The notes beneath the pieces are model-generated. The model saw nothing but the letters and a program-made list of their open reading frames with translations, did no database searches and had not been told where the DNA came from. A stretch of DNA of 64,000 nt from an uncultured Lachnospiraceae bacterium (lineage in GTDB: Bacteria > Bacillota > Clostridia > Lachnospirales > Lachnospiraceae): positions 5,856-69,855 of the forward strand of contig CAJURT010000014.1 in the NCBI GenBank assembly GCA_910588875.1. Reading direction: 5' to 3'. Position 1 is the stretch's first letter. The number at the start of each line of letters is the position of its first letter. Both the position numbers and the translations under genes were made by a program. Shown in pieces: positions 61,814 to 64,000 of the stretch.

Positions 61814-61900
61814 CAATACCCTGTTGTGCCCGGGAGCATGGGGATCCGGGGGGATGGGCAGTTCTCAGGCCCGGGCGGTTATGATGGAATGGAGGGAATG

Positions 61901-63118
61901 ATGGACGGACTTTTGGCAGGGGTTGATTTGTGTGATGAGTATACACAGATCAACTGCCCGGAGGAAGAAAAACTGTGGACAGTTCCTACCGTGATCTGTC
62001 GGAATAAGAATGCGGATGAGTGGTATGTGGGAGAGGAGGCATACGCCCATACGCTGAAAGGCGACGGCATCATTGTGGACAAGCTGCTGAATCTTGCCTT
62101 GCGGGACGGTACGGCAACCCTGGGAGGGGTACGTTATGAGGGGAAGGAACTGCTGTTTTTGTTTCTGGAAAGAATCCTGAAACTGCCGGCACAGGAGTAC
62201 CAGAAGGGAAAGCCGGAATATCTGGTGATCGCCGTGAAAAGGCTGGAACCCAGGCTGAACCGGATGCTGCGGGAGATTGCCCTGCGCCTGGGGATCCCGA
62301 AGGAACAGGTGCAGATAGTCAGCCATTCAGAGGGGTTTATCTACTATACGCTGAGCCAGAAGAAAGAGGTATGGAATAACACGGTGGGGATGTTTGACCT
62401 GTCTGAGGTGGGCCTGCGCTACTACGAGATGAAGGTGCAGCGGGGGATGAAGAAGGTTATGGTGGTGGCAGAATACGAGGATTTGGAGGAAGGGGTGAAC
62501 CTGGATGTTTTAAAAAAACCTTCGGGGGGCCATCTGGCGGACAGGATCCTCACCTCCTGTGCGGAGCGGATGATGGCACACAAGGCATATTCGGCGGTTT
62601 TTCTGACAGGAAAGGGTTTTCTTAACCAGGACTGGGCGGAGAACCTGATGAAGTATCTGTGTTCCAGGCGCAAGGTATACATAGAGCAGGGGATTTTTGC
62701 CCGCGGGGCGGCATGCAGGGCCCAGGAAGGAGCCCAGGAGAATCCCTCTTTTACCTGCATATGCGACGGACGGTTAAAAACCACGGTATCCATGAAGGTG
62801 CTGCACCGCGGGCAGGAGACGGATGTGACCGTGGCAGCAGCAGGGGACTGCTGGTATGACCGGGTTTCTGTGATTGACGTGATCCCAGACCGTCAGAACA
62901 CGGTGGATTTTGTGGTGACTTCCATGGATTCCCGCAAGAAAAAACTGATCTCGATCCCCCTGGAGGGTTTCCCGAAACGCCCGGACCGGACGACCCGGGT
63001 GCAGATCCAGGTGATGTTCCTTGATGAGAGGACGATGGAGGTGACATTGCGCGACCATGGTTTTGGGGAACTGTTTCCGGCAAGCAATGCCCTGATCCGG
63101 CAAGAGGTAATGCTATGA
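61901..63118 (+). CDS. DUF5716 family Hsp70/actin-like protein
   Basis: About 405 residues of an actin/Hsp70-like fold (family DUF5716). The start LAGVDLCDEYTQINC parallels the Hsp70 phosphate-1 loop GIDLGTT, VGMFDLSEVGLRYYEM the phosphate-2 strand, and SAVFLTGKGFL the adenosine motif. Several usual residues differ (Cys-Asp in place of Gly-Thr), so ATP hydrolysis is doubtful. Of five near ATGs I choose 61901, because GGAGGG at 61891-61896 gives proper spacing only there. Its end overlaps the next gene (ATGA). Function unknown; a scaffold or chaperone role with the DUF5717 and TPR proteins is likely. Confidence 0.78.
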   Translation: MDGLLAGVDLCDEYTQINCPEEEKLWTVPTVICRNKNADEWYVGEEAYAHTLKGDGIIVDKLLNLALRDGTATLGGVRYEGKELLFLFLERILKLPAQEYQKGKPEYLVIAVKRLEPRLNRMLREIALRLGIPKEQVQIVSHSEGFIYYTLSQKKEVWNNTVGMFDLSEVGLRYYEMKVQRGMKKVMVVAEYEDLEEGVNLDVLKKPSGGHLADRILTSCAERMMAHKAYSAVFLTGKGFLNQDWAENLMKYLCSRRKVYIEQGIFARGAACRAQEGAQENPSFTCICDGRLKTTVSMKVLHRGQETDVTVAAAGDCWYDRVSVIDVIPDRQNTVDFVVTSMDSRKKKLISIPLEGFPKRPDRTTRVQIQVMFLDERTMEVTLRDHGFGELFPASNALIRQEVML

Positions 63119-63927
63119 GTTTATTATTGTGCAGGCAGGAACACGTAAAACGGCCTTATTTTATGGAACTGATGGGAGTCCATCTCTACTCCTCCCAGGA
63201 ACTTTCCTATGTGATTTTCAATCATCCGATGCTGGTGCTGGATGATTTTGTGGACGAACGGCTGCTGACGTTTCTGAGGGAAGAACTGGACAAGGGGTTC
63301 CTGGCCCTGAAGCTGGAGAGATGGCTAAAGAGCGGGGAGAACCCTGACGAGGCACTGATGATTATTCTCCAGGACTGTGACTATTACAGCATGGCAGAAG
63401 TAGGGCGTTTCCGGCAGATGGCCGCTGCCCTCAGAAAAAAACACCCGGCAGATTTTATGCGGATGAAAGCAGACGAATTGTTTTCCCTTCGCCAATATGG
63501 CCGTGCAGTCGAGATTTACCAGAAGCTGTTGGAGTACCCACAAAGCGAGCAGGTAGACGACCTGTTTTTTGGAAGGGTCTATAACAACCTGGGCTCCTGC
63601 TATGCAAGGATGTTCCAGCTGGACAAGGCATTTGAGGCTTATGGGAACGCCTACCAGAAGAACCAGCAGGATGCCGTGTTAGAGAGGCTGTACGACTTAA
63701 GCCGCATCGATGAAAGACTGGTCCTGAGCAAGGACCTGCAGGAAGAGATCACCGATAAAAAGAAAGAACTCTGGGAACAAAAACTAAAGATGGCCAGGGA
63801 AAAAGCAAGGCAATCCAAGCAGGTAAAGGAACTGGAGGCATTATTCCAACAAGACACCGTAAAACGCCAAACCGGCGAAGCCAACCAACTCTACCAATGG
63901 AAGACGGAGTATAGAAACATGGCATAG
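63115..63927 (+). CDS. TPR-like protein, unknown
   Basis: 270-residue mostly helical protein. Residues about 120-210 look like two to three TPR units (KADELFSLRQYGRAVEIYQK, VYNNLGSCYARMFQLDKAFE, YGNAYQKNQQDAVL). The C-terminal 60 residues are a charged coiled-coil (KKKELWEQKLKMAREKARQ). Start overlaps the DUF5716 stop by 4 bases, so translation is coupled. I do not recognise a named family. The long hairpin that follows ends the operon. Confidence 0.78.
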   Translation: MSLLLCRQEHVKRPYFMELMGVHLYSSQELSYVIFNHPMLVLDDFVDERLLTFLREELDKGFLALKLERWLKSGENPDEALMIILQDCDYYSMAEVGRFRQMAAALRKKHPADFMRMKADELFSLRQYGRAVEIYQKLLEYPQSEQVDDLFFGRVYNNLGSCYARMFQLDKAFEAYGNAYQKNQQDAVLERLYDLSRIDERLVLSKDLQEEITDKKKELWEQKLKMAREKARQSKQVKELEALFQQDTVKRQTGEANQLYQWKTEYRNMA

Positions 63928-63945
63928 GCATGAGCAGTGCGGAAA

Positions 63946-64000
63946 AAGAGCAGCAAACCCTGGCGTTGTGCTAGCACAAAAGCCAGGGTTTGCTGCTCTT
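63946..64000 (+). terminator. Long inverted repeat at window end
   Basis: Perfect 19-base arms (63946-63964 and 63982-64000, first arm AAGAGCAGCAAACCCTGGC) with an inner TTGTGC/GCACAA stem. It probably terminates the three-gene operon. The window stops at the end of the right arm, so a T run cannot be checked and the repeat may extend. Confidence 0.65.

Overview
The window reads as a stretch of chromosome from a Firmicute of the Lachnospiraceae type (Clostridia). GC content is moderately high, Shine-Dalgarno sites are strong (AGGAGG-like), and start codons are mostly ATG with occasional GTG and TTG. The order hprK / rapZ / whiA / HPr-like, a perfect CIRCE element, an LPxTG-anchored surface protein and several small families typical of this group (DUF3842, DUF4364, DUF5684, DUF5716, DUF5717, DUF5721) all fit. 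I see no rRNA, tRNA, CRISPR array, insertion sequence or prophage. No gene-free stretch exceeds 300 bases.

Layout. 1-6.2 kb: core genes uvrC, hprK, murB, rapZ, whiA and an HPr paralogue, closed by a terminator. The HPr paralogue has Glu at position 15 in place of the phosphorylatable His but keeps Ser46, so it looks like a Crh-type regulator sitting beside its kinase gene. 6.3-16.4 kb: a nucleoside-salvage block with a histidine phosphatase, class II aldolase, zinc alcohol dehydrogenase, MtnA-type isomerase, a four-gene BmpA/Nup-type nucleoside ABC importer and an MTA/SAH-deaminase-like amidohydrolase. Together they outline uptake and breakdown of 5'-methylthio- or 5'-deoxyadenosine to DHAP plus an aldehyde that is reduced to an alcohol. 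16.5-21.6 kb: a HAD phosphatase, a PrsA-like lipoprotein, a DUF5721 protein, a small membrane protein, then htpG behind a CIRCE site and a long structured leader.

21.6-26.3 kb (minus strand): a MarR regulator with a consensus promoter overlapped by two copies of a palindromic site, followed by two ABC exporters (DrrAB-like and a second ATPase/permease pair). 26.4-30.3 kb: a compact RNA ligase and an HD-Pnk-type end-healing enzyme flank a radical SAM gene and truA, which is a likely RNA-repair set. 30.4-41 kb: DegV, DJ-1/PfpI, a PIN-like protein, a Nudix hydrolase, a YihY membrane protein, a heterodimeric ABC exporter with one degenerate ATP site, a NusG-II protein, recO, a lipoprotein and glycyl-tRNA synthetase. 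41-48.5 kb: a ROK regulator and a TRAP transporter operon ending in an M81 (MlrC-like) protein and an M24/creatinase-fold protein, with an odd tandem-repeat ORF between transporter and enzymes. 48.5-51 kb: DUF3842, DUF5684 and rpoN (sigma-54).

51.2-57.4 kb: one 2061-residue secreted beta-helix protein with a sortase signal. 57.5-64 kb: a DUF4364 regulator-like protein and, divergently, a three-gene set (1191-residue DUF5717 protein, Hsp70/actin-like DUF5716 protein, TPR protein) of unknown function, ending in a long hairpin at the window edge. The best candidates for something not well described are this three-gene set, the split RNA-repair set and the deoxynucleoside salvage block.
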